Positions 1 through 10,745 are shown, numbered from the stretch's first letter. The stretch is DNA of 26,366 nucleotides from Priapulus caudatus (GCF_000485595.1 NW_014577834.1:84615-110980), one strand, 5' to 3'. A program made the numbers and translations. Notes: generated by a model not told the origin, from the letters alone.

Positions 1-500
1 ATATATTATATTTTTATTTATTTTATATAATTCCATTAAAAAAATAGCAAAAAATCACATTTAAGGTTTCACTAGCGGTCATTAAGCAAACTGGGCTCAC
101 TGTGATTTGAAAAGCCGTGCGCTACGGAAACGAGGTCGTATGCCCGCGGTCATGCAACCTTTACATTCACTACAATGCTTGTAATTGTTGGAAAGCAGAG
201 AACCGTTGTCAGAACTATTATAACGAATAGGCATAGTTAACGATCTAATTATTTTTCTAAAATTTCATAAACATTTTTCCGCGACGACCTAATTTAACCA
301 TATACATATAGCATTAGACTCGATGTACGTCACATGATGTTTTCTAAACTCTGGATAGAGTACAATATAACTTGGACACCCGTGTGTACCTAGGAACTAT
401 CAAAAATAGTCGCGGACATTTCAGTTCTACCTCTGACACGGCTTTTAACTTGACATTTGAAGTTTATATATTGTCACATTTTAGACTCAGTGATCTCTCC
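1..500. other. no gene recognised
   Basis: AT-rich flank. I see no splice-site-bounded coding stretch, RNA gene or repeat structure in it. The open frame that enters the downstream GT tract is a chance frame. Confidence 0.5.
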
Positions 501-511
501 GTGTGTGTGTG

Positions 512-573
<62 letters not shown>
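501..573. repeat. (GT)n microsatellite
   Basis: About 73 bp of GT dinucleotides with one GTAGT interruption near 511. Translated Val/Cys runs here are artefacts of the dinucleotide. Confidence 0.97.
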
Positions 574-577
<4 letters not shown>

Positions 578-634
578 TTGTATGTATAAACGACAAAAAG
601 GCAATGGCTGATAGATAAAGCCTGCACACACGGA

Positions 635-640
635 TTTATT
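635..640 (-). terminator. possible polyadenylation signal (AATAAA) for the Thr/Pro protein gene
   Basis: TTTATT on the plus strand is AATAAA on the minus strand, about 315 nt beyond the stop codon of the minus-strand gene at 956-1339. I noticed no nearer AATAAA in that direction. A single hexamer in AT-rich DNA is weak evidence. Confidence 0.3.
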
Positions 641-955
641 TCATTTTGTAAAAGACAAATATTAGTTGGCTTCTTAATCTCTGACTGCTTTCAGAATAAC
701 TTATAAAACAGTAACAGCAAATGTTGCTGGGTGGAACGCCTTCGTACAACCATTATACAATCAAAGAAAAACTTGATCATCTAACTATTAGAAAGATAAA
801 ATTACCATATCAATTATCTGTTTCATTTCCCGTTACTATATATCGTTTTCCATCACCTTCTGACGGTACAACTTTTGGCGTTCCATTTTTTCCCGTCTCA
901 TCGTCTATGGCGCCACCGTCTATGGCGCACTCCATCATTTTCTACTACTCTTTTT

Positions 956-1339
956 TTATGGAGTCGTTGGTGTCTGCTGTGTTGTGTTCCCCTCTGGCGT
1001 TACCATCTCTGGTGTTGTATCTCCCTCTGGCGTTACCATCTCTGGTGTACTGACAGTGTCTGTGCGTGGAGTCGTTGGAGTCTCCGGTGTTGTGTCTCCC
1101 TCTGGCGTTACCATCTTTGATGTTTTGTCTCCTTTTGGCGTTACCATCTTTGATGTGTTGTCTCCCTCTGGCGTTACCATCTTTGATGTTTTGTCTCCCT
1201 CTGGCGTTACCGTCTTTGATGTTGTGTCTCCCTCTGGCGTTACCATCTCCGGTGTTGTGTCTCTCTCCCGTCCGCTTTTATTTCTGCGCGCTGATATGGC
1301 ACAGCAGAGGCACAGCACGACAACGACAGCTACTTTCAT
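956..1339 (-). CDS. secreted Thr/Pro-rich tandem-repeat protein
   Basis: A 127-residue single-exon frame. It begins with a classical signal peptide: MK, then a hydrophobic core VAVVVVLCLCC, then AISA as a likely cleavage site near residue 17. A short basic stretch (RRNKSGRER) follows, then about nine copies of an 11-residue unit of the type VTPEGDTTSKM, interrupted by PTTP spacers, ending PTTP. The underlying DNA repeat is 33 bp (1030-1260). The start is supported by G at -3 and by a TATATAAG box at 1396-1403, placing transcription start near 1370 and leaving a short leader. Thr/Ser/Pro density suggests O-glycosylation, as in small mucin-like, cuticle, tube or egg-coat proteins; this is inference. 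The family is not recognised. Repeat number is likely to vary between alleles. Confidence 0.65.
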   Translation of the reverse strand: MKVAVVVVLCLCCAISARRNKSGRERDTTPEMVTPEGDTTSKTVTPEGDKTSKMVTPEGDNTSKMVTPKGDKTSKMVTPEGDTTPETPTTPRTDTVSTPEMVTPEGDTTPEMVTPEGNTTQQTPTTP

Positions 1340-1395
1340 TGCGGCAGGTTGGCTCTAGAAGAAGCAACGAATGTCTCAAGCGTGCGCGCTACGGG

Positions 1396-1403
1396 CTTAT
1401 ATA
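1396..1403 (-). promoter_or_regulatory. TATA box of the Thr/Pro repeat protein gene
   Basis: Minus-strand TATATAAG lies 57 nt upstream of the ATG at 1339. The usual ~30 nt spacing puts transcription start near 1370, close to a GACATTCG stretch that could serve as initiator. Confidence 0.55.
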
Positions 1404-1523
1404 CGCATGCAGATGTACGACAGCTGCATAGAGGCAAGGGTAGCTGGGTCGGGCACATACGTCATGACAATCTGCGGCGAGATGAATATTGATGACCCAG
1501 CTGCGTCGACAAGTTGGCATGTC

Positions 1524-1532
1524 TATATAAAT
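1524..1532 (+). promoter_or_regulatory. possible plus-strand TATA box with a short downstream frame
   Basis: TATATAAAT occurs about 120 bp from the minus-strand TATA box and points the other way. An ATG at 1578 opens a 49-codon frame ending at 1727 with no recognisable domain. A divergent promoter is possible, but a chance AT-rich match is as likely. Confidence 0.2.
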
Positions 1533-1930
1533 AGTTAGTAACGCAGACAGTTGCTTTGCCACATCGCCGAGAAATTTATGGCATTTCATAGATTATTTAT
1601 TTCATGGTTAAAACATGAACCGGAGCGACAGCGACGGCGTGTCGGCTGCTTCATGATTTGCCGTGTAATTCAAGCTCAAGCTGTCGCCCATATCCAAATT
1701 TCTGGTTCCCGCTCACTCGCACGTTGACGCTGCGATTTCCCAACATCACATTTCACAATGAAATCAGCGTCTTACGGTAATTAAAGGTAAGATTGATATT
1801 AGGAAATGACGTACTTACGCGTCTAAGTTTCCGGCCAAACAACGCTCGAAATGATCGGCAAATACCTGCAAATAAGGTTCCGTTTTCTGTGGTTATACGT
1901 ATATGGTGTGCGCGATAATTCTGACCAGAA

Positions 1931-2212
1931 GTAGATAATAGGGAAGGAGTGTGACTTCAATACACAAGAGAAATTCGCCATTTACTAGCCTTAGAATACC
2001 TACGATTTACTATGCGTAACTCAACCAACTTAAGCTCAAATCGTACACAGTACATTCGCCTAGCATCGTGCGAAATCGTTTCCTCGTATACGCCCGTAAT
2101 CCGGAAATACAGACTAAAACGTACGACACGATTTTCCATTATGTCGCCAGCAAACTGAATGTATAAACCGCCTAAATTGAAACAAAAGGCAGCTACTAGC
2201 GAGCCACACCAC
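1931..2212 (+). repeat. dispersed repeat, copy 1 (internally deleted)
   Basis: Starts at AGAAGTAGATAATAGG, the same left edge as the copies at about 4165-4296 (inverted) and 14446 onward. It matches the 14446 copy closely to about 2198 (AAGGCAGCTA) and then jumps to GCGAGCCACACC, a sequence that in the longer copy lies inside the right arm of the 73-bp inverted repeat. Copy 1 therefore looks like a deletion derivative that lost most of the hairpin. A 60-codon minus-strand frame is partly conserved between copies but has no recognisable domain, so I do not call it a gene. Confidence 0.7.
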
Positions 2213-2318
2213 AGACTAACGAATACACAGACTGGACACTTCGTATACCCTGCTTGTTAAGCGTTTTGATGGTGCTGCCCCTGGCGAATGAAGCGGTCAA
2301 CTACTCGAAATGGCATCG

Positions 2319-2460
2319 GGGGTGTCTATATTCATGCCGGTACGGGAGATTACGGTACGCATATATTTGCTAATATATTGACTAATCGTGCGTCAATAAA
2401 CTCAATATTCACAGAGAGTATGGGGTGTCTATATTCAAACCGGTACGGGAATCATTTGCA
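2319..2460 (+). repeat. pair of ~30-bp direct repeats
   Basis: GGGGTGTCTATATTCA followed by CCGGTACGGGA occurs twice, near 2319 and near 2424, about 105 bp apart. No gene is seen around it. The stretch 2461-2800 is AT-rich with nothing else recognised. Confidence 0.55.
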
Positions 2461-2802
2461 TAATGTATTCTAGATATATTCCCAGATATAGCGTTTTTCA
2501 AGTTTCCCACTTAGCATGATAGGTACTAAATTTATCACGTGTTGCATGTTATATATGTTTGCGAATAATAAATTTGTTAGGACGGCAATGATAGATGCAG
2601 TGACTCACTGACTGCTGTGCACACGAACAGAGACTGTACTTATTGATTGTTTAATTATATGTAATCATAATATCAATGTAAACTAATACAATATACAATC
2701 TTGTGAAGCTAACAGTTAAAAGTTAGGGAAAACACTACTTGGTTCGGTGATCTGTGTAATTCTTCTGCCCTTTGTTCTGTGAAAAATACCAGTTAAAACG
2801 AT

Positions 2803-2989
2803 ATGCAATTTGTAAATAATACACCACATCACATGATACATGTAGCTGATCATGTACTTAGACTTCGGAAGTAGATTTGCAACAAAAGAAGAACCGACAT
2901 TGACGGGTTAAAAGACAGTCAATGCAAATATCTGCTAATTTGCGAGAATCATTTTGAAGCGTCTCAATTTATGTGTCCAGCTGACAAGG
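2803..2989 (+). pseudogene. THAP-type zinc finger, middle part, with premature TAG
   Basis: THAP domains are C2CH zinc fingers used for DNA binding by P-element transposases and many animal nuclear proteins. One frame runs from 2803 to 2991. The part from about 2851 reads LRLRK, a TAG at 2872-2874, then ICNKRRTDIDGLK, then QCKYLLICENHFEASQFMCP. The C-x2-H of the domain is the CENH in LICENHF, and the following F is the usual one after the His. In THAP domains a near-invariant Trp follows the basic stretch, and TAG sits just there, a one-base change from TGG. The frame ends at GGT TAA; a GT at 2990 gives a phase-1 donor that joins exactly in frame with 3335. The N-terminal Cys pair is not visible. 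An alternative is an exon starting at 2875 after the AG of that TAG, but its pyrimidine tract is poor. Confidence 0.55.
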
Positions 2990-3334
2990 GTTAAAATCAC
3001 TGGCTGCTTTGAAATGTGATATACTGTGCCTATTTAAAAATATAACTATTATTAGTATGGGAAATTAGTAAAATACATTGCTTTCTCTGGCACTCGTCGT
3101 GTGACTCATGGGTCATGGTTATACATGTATCAGGCTTGATTTCATAAAATATACATAAACAGAAAAATACGGTTGAGGAATATTCACTGCTGGGCACTGA
3201 AGTATATCATTATTGCTTATGGCAATATCAAAAGAAAACCAACACATGCTGAATAATTTTGCTAATAAAAACTGTAAACTGTCTGTATTTTACCTTATTT
3301 TCCATAATTCTTTCACCTTTATTAAAAACACAAG

Positions 3335-3420
3335 GGCAAGTCAAAAAATTTAAGAGGCTAAGAAAGGACGCAGTTCCATCTCTGATAGAAGTCAGTAACC
3401 CTCCTGCACTCCGAACCTAG
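3335..3420 (+). pseudogene. THAP domain, C-terminal end (following exon)
   Basis: After AG at 3333-3334 the sequence gives GQVKKFKRLRKDAVPSLIEV when joined in phase 1 to the donor at 2990. RLRKDAVPSL matches the closing AVPT-type motif of THAP domains (known family feature). The frame stops at TAG 3418-3420, only ~12 residues after that motif, so no transposase or effector region follows. The phase match and family match support a genuine intron of about 345 bp between the two parts. The acceptor has only a short pyrimidine run (TTTCACCTTTATT, ~20 nt upstream). Confidence 0.5.
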
Positions 3421-4163
3421 AAACAAGCAGAATCGTAAATTGCTGAAGCTCCAGCACTTGTGATTAAGCTTCTTAGCAATAAATGTGATTAATGGTATTT
3501 GAGTAAAAAATATGGAAATTATATCGTCTTTATTATTTTTATTGTTTGTAGAAAAAACAAACATTTTACAAAATCCGGTCACAGACTGAGGAATAAATTA
3601 AACTACAGACTGTAGCACAGTATACCGTGTGCACATTTCGCATTTTGATGTATTGTGTGTATTGTGCATTAGTCTGTGATACGGGATGGATGATCGTTTT
3701 GCATGTAAAAATAAATGTACAGCCGTTTAATAGAGCAAAATCTACTTGAAGACTAACATTTGACCTTCTAGATTCAGGAATGTGTAATTAAACTTCAGTC
3801 CAAATATTATAATTAACGATAGAGACGTTTTAATGTTATAACGTTACACATCCACGGTGTGTCACCACAGCCAGATTTTTAGTGTACCGCTCCGGATCCA
3901 TTCGCTGGACGGCGCCACCATTCAATTGCATTACACCATTTTGGCGTTTCGTCCAGTTTCTGTGGGTACCACAATAGGAAATGCTTTCCCATAGGCGGCC
4001 ATACCGGCCATACTTACGAAAAAATTCCCATAAATCAGCACAAGTTTTTTTTACAAATAATAATGCCATCCACTAAATCCAAGGCGCAAGTGACAATATA
4101 TTATTAACAAAAAAATGTTATTAACAAACAAATTCTTCCATAATTTCTCTTGTAAACAAAACT
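3421..4163. other. no gene recognised
   Basis: AT-rich. The only point of note is a perfect GTAAGT donor on the minus strand near 4011-4017, behind a short frame starting at 4069. The frame has no recognisable domain, so I do not call an exon. Confidence 0.4.
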
Positions 4164-4164
4164 T

Positions 4165-4296
4165 TTCCAGATTTGAGCTCAAGTTGGTTGAGTTGGTTGG
4201 TTACGCGTAGTAAATCGTAGGTATTCTAAGGCTAGTAAATGACGAATTTCCCTTGTTTATTGAAGTCACACTCCTTTCCTATTATCTACTTCTGTT
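4165..4296 (-). repeat. dispersed repeat, copy 2 (inverted, truncated)
   Basis: The reverse complement matches the left ~130 bp of the copies at 1931 and 14446, with the same left edge (AGAAGTAGATAATAGG). It stops after GCTCAAATC. It carries a small local duplication (CAACCAACTCAACC) not seen in the others. Confidence 0.7.
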
Positions 4297-4389
4297 TTGA
4301 CGTATTAATTGTAATAAGCTGAATGCTTTCGCGCTGCTTGAAATAGTTTCGTGTAAATTGTAGCCGATCCAGTTTAGTTAATATGTTTC

Positions 4390-4405
4390 ACACCAGATGG
4401 CGCCG
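4390..4405 (+). promoter_or_regulatory. CTCF-like site
   Basis: ACACCAGATGGCGCCG matches 15 of 16 positions of the bilaterian CTCF core consensus CCASYAGRKGGCRSYV. Occupancy cannot be judged from sequence. The flanks 4406-5430 hold no gene I recognise. Confidence 0.4.
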
Positions 4406-5430
4406 CAATGTCCCAACTCACAGCCGCTAGGTAAGGATTAGATCATTTACCGTCATACTTAATTACTCTATTACACTGTTATAGCAACAGTTATTTGTTT
4501 CTGAAAGAAGTAGCACTCGATAGCAAATTCGTATTTTTGCTCGATGACATTTGGATTAGGATTGTGCCACTTTATAAACGTGATTCTTGTATTGTTTTGT
4601 CATGATAATAATCAATAAGCTAACAAACTATATTGACGGTTGTTTGACTACGTCTATGGCGGCGCTATTACCTTTGAGGCCGCTTGCTGTATTGATGTCA
4701 AGTTGTGCTTTTAATTTACTTTCACAGACGTTTTATACCGATGACATAGGACAAAAGAAAAACTATGGTTATCCCTTACTATTATTTAAGCGTAAAAAGT
4801 GTAATTTCGTAAAAATATAAGGTTCTACCCTACTATAGTGCACGTATATTGTAGTATATAATAGGATTAATTTTTATCCTAAATTAGGAAACAATTGACG
4901 GTTTTACAAGGTAATATCAAGGTTATATTATTAATTACAATATCAATATATGACAAGAAATAGAAGTAGACACACGTGTGTTTTTTACAGTTAGCATCAG
5001 ATTCTACCCGCAAATCCTAAACTGAATGTGTTTATCCCACGTGAAATCGTGGCACGATACTGCATGCTTTCACGGATGCATGATATCAGGCATACATATT
5101 TCAGTATTTGCATCCTCCCGGTACCTGAAGGAGACAGTGCGCATGCAGGACTTCGCGCCTGCGGCAGGCACGACCCGTAACAATGTAGAACGATGAGCCG
5201 TACGGCATAAATGCTACACTCCATGCGTTCCGCACATGCACACGAGCTCCTACATTAAGCCCCGAACATGTTTCCATTGTGAGAGTCTGCGAGCGAGCGC
5301 CAACACACGATGCGACCGAAAAATAAATCCGTCGATAGAATACGAACAGCATCTGCGCAGCTTCAACTCACTATATATACATATATATAGATATGCGCGA
5401 GTGTGCGCGTTGCCATAATACTATATGCTG

Positions 5431-5860
5431 GACAGCTCCGGTCGACGATTTTACCGCCAGCAACTCTTTCCGACGTCGCCTCTGCGACGTCGGCTGAAAC
5501 GCTAGCGAAATTTTGTATCGGATGCACCTAGTGCTGGCGACGTGCTTTCCAGAAAAATTGTAGAAATTCAGCGAAATACTGCTTGCGTCGGCAACTTTAG
5601 GGCATCTAGTAAACTCCGTTTGTGCGTTTTGGCTATGTACACATTTCGAATAATTTCTCGGTTTTATAAGGGGAGATATCAGATATGCGTATGCCCGTTA
5701 GCGCCGAAAATATGGAGCATGAAGCGAAATTATGCTTTCAACCCAATTTCGGGTTATCTGCCTATAGGAAAACATGGTAAAATTCGGCGACCGCCTGCGT
5801 ATTTGCGAATTGCAGAGCGCCATCTTTTTCGAGCGGCCGACGGTGATAACTGATGCACAT
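5431..5860 (+). repeat. 1000-bp-offset repeat, first copy
   Basis: Matches 6421-6850 over most of its length; the shared GATGCACCTA lies at 5521 and 6521, exactly 1000 bp apart. It contains a hairpin at 5470-5493 with 10-bp arms (CCGACGTCGC, CTCT loop), and TATAAAA on the minus strand near 5670. The best conserved part is 5755-5830, including AAAGATGGCGCTC on the minus strand. Overlapping frames on both strands reflect sequence conservation of the repeat and show no known domain. Confidence 0.7.
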
Positions 5861-6033
5861 CCTATGCTGGCCATTTTACCGCCCGCACATCTTTCCGACG
5901 TCGCCTCTAGAAACGTTTTTTACCGCCTACATCTATTTCCTCTGCCGTCTGTCCTCAGTCTCCCACCCCTCTCTCCCTCAGTAAGCTATATAATGCAGTT
6001 TTAATGAGTCCGCACTGCACGTCTGAAACGGTG

Positions 6034-6391
6034 CGCGCGCATGCGTAATATCTCCCGAGAATAATAATATTTTGCATCAATTATGCATTTAAAATGAATA
6101 GGAGTAATCCTAGCACAGATTTATATGATAAAATTCCATGAGTAGACCTCCCTTAAGAAATAGGAAGAAGACCTAGCATGTAAGGTTCCAGCTGTATTAT
6201 ACCAGTCAGTACACAATCTGGCTGCGTTAGTGTGTTAGCGCATGCGCAATATCTCACGAGAGAGGAGTTATATTTTGTGATGAATATGTATTTAATATGG
6301 TGAGGGGGTATCTCAGCCTAGATTTCTGTAATAAAATATTTTCAGTAGACCTGTGTTCATAATTAGTAGATCGCCCTAGCCTGTAGGGTGC
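6034..6391 (+). repeat. tandem pair of ~155-bp repeats nested between the 1000-bp-offset copies
   Basis: Two diverged units start at GCGCATGCG-AATATCTC near 6036 and 6237, about 203 bp apart. They share ATTTCTGTAATAAAAT-like, AGTAGACCT, CCTAGC-TGTA-GG blocks. Both begin with the NRF1-like GCGCATGCG. A shorter linker repeat (TTTTTTACC-CCTAC) occurs near 5915 and 6432. Confidence 0.55.
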
Positions 6392-6420
6392 AAAATTCCT
6401 ACTTCACTTATATTGTCCCT

Positions 6421-6850
6421 CACTCAGCCGCCGTTTTTTACCACCTACAGCTATTTTCCCTGCCGCCTGTCATCAGTCGATGCATGCGACGGGCTGAGAA
6501 GCTAGCAAACATTTTTATCGGATGCACCTAACGCTGGCGACGTGCTCTCTAAAAAAATTTCCAAAATTTAACGAAATAATGCTTCCGTTGACAACTGTAG
6601 GAAATCCAGTAGACTCCCTTTGTGCGTTTTCGCTATGTACACATTTCGAATAATTTCTCGGTTTCACAAGGGGAAATATCGGATTTGCGCATGCCGTTCA
6701 CACCAAAAATATAGAGCATGAGACGAAATGCATTTAAACCATTTTCGGGCTATCCGCCTATAGGAAAACATGCTAAAATTCGGCGACCGCCTGCGTATGT
6801 AAGAATTGCAGAGCGCCATCTTTTGTGTACGGCTGACGGCGATCTGCACA
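6421..6850 (+). repeat. 1000-bp-offset repeat, second copy
   Basis: Second copy of the unit at 5431-5860. Scattered substitutions and small indels suggest an old duplication or two insertions of one element rather than an assembly error. Confidence 0.7.
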
Positions 6851-7084
6851 TAATATATAGTTCAAAGTCCTATATATCTATTTTTTTTATATGCTTACAT
6901 AATTATATATATTTGCGTGTGTGTATTCATACTCACCATTGCAAAAGCGTAGCAACAGCCGCATTGACCCTACGAGAAAATATATATGTCAACCTAAATT
7001 ACCAGGTGCCGCGTCATCGGCATAACAGTTGTCATATAGGACTGACGGCTCTCACTCTTCACCAAGATATGCTATATTTCATGT

Positions 7085-7190
7085 TAATATCAACGTATCA
7101 ATGTATCAACTATCAACTTTTAACGCTAGAATCAACGTATCAACATCATCAACATCAACATCAATATCAAAATCATCAACGTATGCTATA
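7085..7190 (+). repeat. (ATCAAC)n-like simple repeat
   Basis: Degenerate ATCAAC/GTATCA repeats. The surrounding 6851-8750 holds GT-rich stretches (about 7310-7345 and 7590-7680) and a TTTAATTGTT-rich stretch (7760-7930), with no gene I can support. Confidence 0.6.
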
Positions 7191-8752
7191 TCACTGCAAT
7201 ACATTCCTCCATATCTTGCAACAGACTGCGATGTGGTGAAAGAGAGGGAGCGAGGGGAAACCACGCGCGCGTTAGAGAGAAAGGACCGAAAGAGTGAGTA
7301 AGTGAATATACGTGCGTGTGTGTGCGCGCGTGTGTACGTGCGGATGTGTGGAGGGAGCGGGAGTGTTTAGTGAAATCTCATTAGTTCATCACACGCTGAG
7401 TGGCCAGCAAGCATACATTGCTCATAATAATACAATCATCCATTCGCACATTTTCACCCACCAGAACAAGTTTATAGTAGCTAGTATATATAGTGACCGT
7501 TATGAAAACGACATCTTCTTGTAATATGAGAGAGACGGCAATGTAATAGCAGTTCTTGTACCAGATATATCGCTCGACGCGTTGCGTCTATCTGCAATGT
7601 GTCTATTGCAATGTGCTATGTGCAATGTGCAATGTGCTATGTGTCTATGTCTTGCGTTGTCTATGTGTGTGTATGTGTAGAAACTTATGGATCAGATAGT
7701 ATATTAGGTTATATGTTAGTTATAAGAAACTATTATATCAGGAATTATCATTAGTGTAGTCCTTTCACGTCGTTAACGTCTAATTGTTATTTCATTGTTG
7801 TTTAATTCAGTCTTCCTTGTCGTTTAATTGTTTTACTAATTACGGCCTCATTGTGGTTAAATTTTTTATTTTTATTGTTACTTTATTATTGTTTATATCT
7901 TGTCATCATTGCTTTATATTTCACAGTGTTGTTCCAATGTAGTTCTAGCGTTGTTAAAATGGCTGTGTCGTTGATATTGCACTGTTTTTCATTGCTATCG
8001 CGGAAATGCTCGTGTGTGGTTTCGTATTTGGCTCCCATTTTGGCCTTGTATCGTTACGTATGTCGTTGCTATGTAGTTGAAACTCCGTCTGGGTCGCAGA
8101 TAAACCGACTAGAACTAACTGCCGCGTTGGTAGCACTGCCTACCTGTAGTGACAGTAAATGTGCACGCATGCAGGGAAGCAGATAAAAATAATCTCTGGT
8201 GATCAACTTTTGCTTCTGGTAGATGTGCGAGTGTCTAGCGTTGCAGCGTTGACACAACATTGTTGTGAGGAAGATTGACTCCCTGTTGTGTCGCACACGC
8301 GTGTATGGCTCGTATAATAATTAGACCTACTAAAATACGACAAGTAAGAATGTGTGTGAAGCACGACAAATTTACTTCCGGATACGTCTCGCAAACAAAT
8401 GTTTCCATGAAGCTCACGCAACGTTTTATCAGTAGGCTGGGAAAAAAATATATCGGAAAATCGCTGCTTTGCAGCAATTCTGGGCAAATTACGCGAAGAT
8501 TGCGGTACTAGGCATTCACTATGGAAGCCGCATGCATCTACACATACACACACTGATATACACTTTACCTCTAAACGAATTGTTTTAACAAGTTTATCCC
8601 TGTCTCTCTCTCCCTTCCGCTTCCTCTCTCTTAGCCGCGCTTATGTGCTCGGTTTTGATCACTACTCTCTTCGCTTGATTTTGTTCAAAAAAGACATTTG
8701 AGTTAATTCAATTGAAGCGACTTCTCAATGGACGGCTATATAGCTGCAGACG

Positions 8753-8836
8753 CATATATATATATATATATATATAGTATATATATAATATCTATATAGT
8801 ATATATTATTTATACATATATATATATATATATATA
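8753..8836. repeat. (TA)n microsatellite at the left edge of copy A
   Basis: Interrupted TA dinucleotides. Homology between the two large duplicates starts inside this tract (ATATATACATT at 8830). Confidence 0.9.
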
Positions 8837-10152
8837 CATTATTCGTAATAATCCATAAACATGTTAACACTTGACATTGACGACTGTTTCGTTGTTGCGG
8901 ATGACGTAAGCACAAAGACCGTTCAGCGGATCACATGTGCATGCGCATGCGCGCGCGACGACGACCGCGCGCGAAAACGTATATACACGACATTATGACG
9001 ACGAACGATTGCGTAACTCATATACAACGTCACGCATTCAACAAGTGAGCTTTTTGTGCTTAACAGCAGTGTAGTACACAAGTGATAATAACACCAGCAG
9101 TAAATAATAGCTGATAACATAATACTAACAAGCAGATGCCGTGTTAGATACCAGAATCTACATTGCCGCGGTATAGCTTATACCGTTAGCATTCCGCGGT
9201 TTACAATCATTTTACGTCATATAAACGTCGCGTGCAAGTGTTCCCAAATCGATTATAAATTCAAGGGCACTAAGAAGCAACGAATACCGAAGTGTCGACA
9301 GTTCCAATCAACTTGGTCAAACTTCAGGGGTTGACGTGCATTACGTAACAATGTCGTTATAACCTAATTGGGATGTGTGGCAGACTTCGTAAACAAAGCG
9401 ACGATTTGAATCAACAACAACTTATTTACCATGGAAATTATTAGGTTTGGCTACAAACTGAGTAAACTAAACCTATTTATCTGAGTCGAATTGCGTTGGT
9501 TTTTATCATTGTTTTCTTTTAAATAAAATTGTTAAATTTAATTTTAAGTACAATTTTAAATAAATGTTTTATTTAATAAATTGGTTATTTTCCTTTCGTT
9601 TGTAATGCAATTCTTCATGACACAATTAACAAGTCAAATTATCCGCAATATAGCTATGTATATCAGCAGATCAGGCATTTAAAATGACTAAAACATGTAT
9701 TAATGTATAATATAAATGACAATATGCACATATTGGAATGCTGCAAGCGAATTAGGCTGAAGCAAACATAGCGCATACCATCATCAAATGCATTTAAGTT
9801 TATATCGACCTTAGAGCCAGATCAGCTATATATAAATAAACTGTCAACGACGGCGGAATACAATTTCCCCCATGCCATATATTATTATATATATCACGTT
9901 TTCATATTTTCACTTGCGAAGGTTGCGGCCTTCGAATCAACAAGAAAAGTTCTAGACGCAACATATACTCGTCATTCCAAACATGTGCGACGCCTTATAA
10001 TTAGACTAGATCTCACGTTCATCCCATGTTTATCGCACAGTTCCCGATTCATGTCAACAAAATACCTTAATAACCAACACAAAATTGATTCACACTATTG
10101 GTTAGCCGCTAAGAGTCGCGCGTGCATCGTAAGAGAATGCAGCGCCTGCAGT

Positions 10153-10290
10153 TAACCTGTATAATACCAGTCGTCATGTTACGCTTGACTGCGTTCGCTA
10201 CACTAGGCCCTAGCGAGCAGGCTCTAGTGAGTAGGCCCTAGCGGCCGTTACGAGCAGGAGGCGGTAATCATTAACGTTACGCCCTGCAGT
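10153..10290 (+). repeat. 138-bp insertion in copy A flanked by an 8-bp direct repeat
   Basis: Copy A has CCTGCAGT at 10145-10152 and again at 10283-10290; copy B has it once. The inserted part contains internally repeated AGGCCCTAGCGAG-type motifs. It could be a small insertion with an 8-bp target duplication, or copy B could have lost it between the direct repeats. No clear terminal inverted repeats are seen. Confidence 0.55.
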
Positions 10291-10295
10291 CGGAC

Positions 10296-10336
10296 CATAG
10301 ATATCATATAACAACGTTGTTATATGATTATCTATG
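10296..10336. mobile_element. palindrome flanked by 8-bp duplication, copy A
   Basis: Same structure as 19547-19586, but with one extra T in the right arm (GATTATCTATG). AGTCGGAC flanks it at 10288-10295 and 10337-10344. Confidence 0.6.
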
Positions 10337-10611
10337 AGTCGGACTGACGACACTTCTCGGGCGCACGACAATAGAGCATCGCAGCACAAGCGATTCAACA
10401 TGAAAAGAAAGCGCGGCATCGCTTCCCTAGTTTCTTTGCCTGTTCTGTTTACTCTATACTCGACAGTTAGCAATCGCTTTCAATATTCAATATTCATTTT
10501 TATATATCATATATTCTGCAACCGCGCGTTGTAACAAACGCTAAAGGGCGGCAAACGCAAGCTGGTGCCCTTGTTGTCATTCAATATATACATATGTAAT
10601 TATATATATAT

Positions 10612-10646
<35 letters not shown>

Positions 10647-10745
10647 CATAATTTACAGACGACCTAACAGAAGCACGTAAGCTGATATTTGTTCTTCAAG
10701 TTGCGAACACGCGAGTTTTCTGGAATTTCGAACGTCGGTCTAGTG

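Noticed and set aside
372-611. Open frame with long Val/Cys run
   Set aside because: It is the (GT)n microsatellite read in frame; the same holds for frames over 13800-14090, 22900-23270 and 24365-24631.
721-1358. Plus-strand frames over the 33-bp repeat
   Set aside because: Shadows of the minus-strand Thr/Pro repeat gene, which alone has a signal peptide and a TATA box.
3836-4069. Minus-strand frame with perfect GTAAGT donor inside
   Set aside because: Upstream coding part is only ~17 codons and AT-rich; no domain, no promoter.
8064-8150. QINRLELTAALVAL, resembling the IPRLEL-x-AA start of BEL/Pao-type retroelement RNase H
   Set aside because: Only about ten residues match and no other retroelement part is found nearby; may be chance.
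9237-9335. Cys/Lys-rich frame conserved between copies (KCSQIDYKFKGTKKQR region)
   Set aside because: Conservation reflects the duplication itself; no start, splice site or family support.
9934-9950. TTCGAATC resembling a tRNA B box (also near 19317)
   Set aside because: No A box, acceptor stem or anticodon stem could be placed around it.
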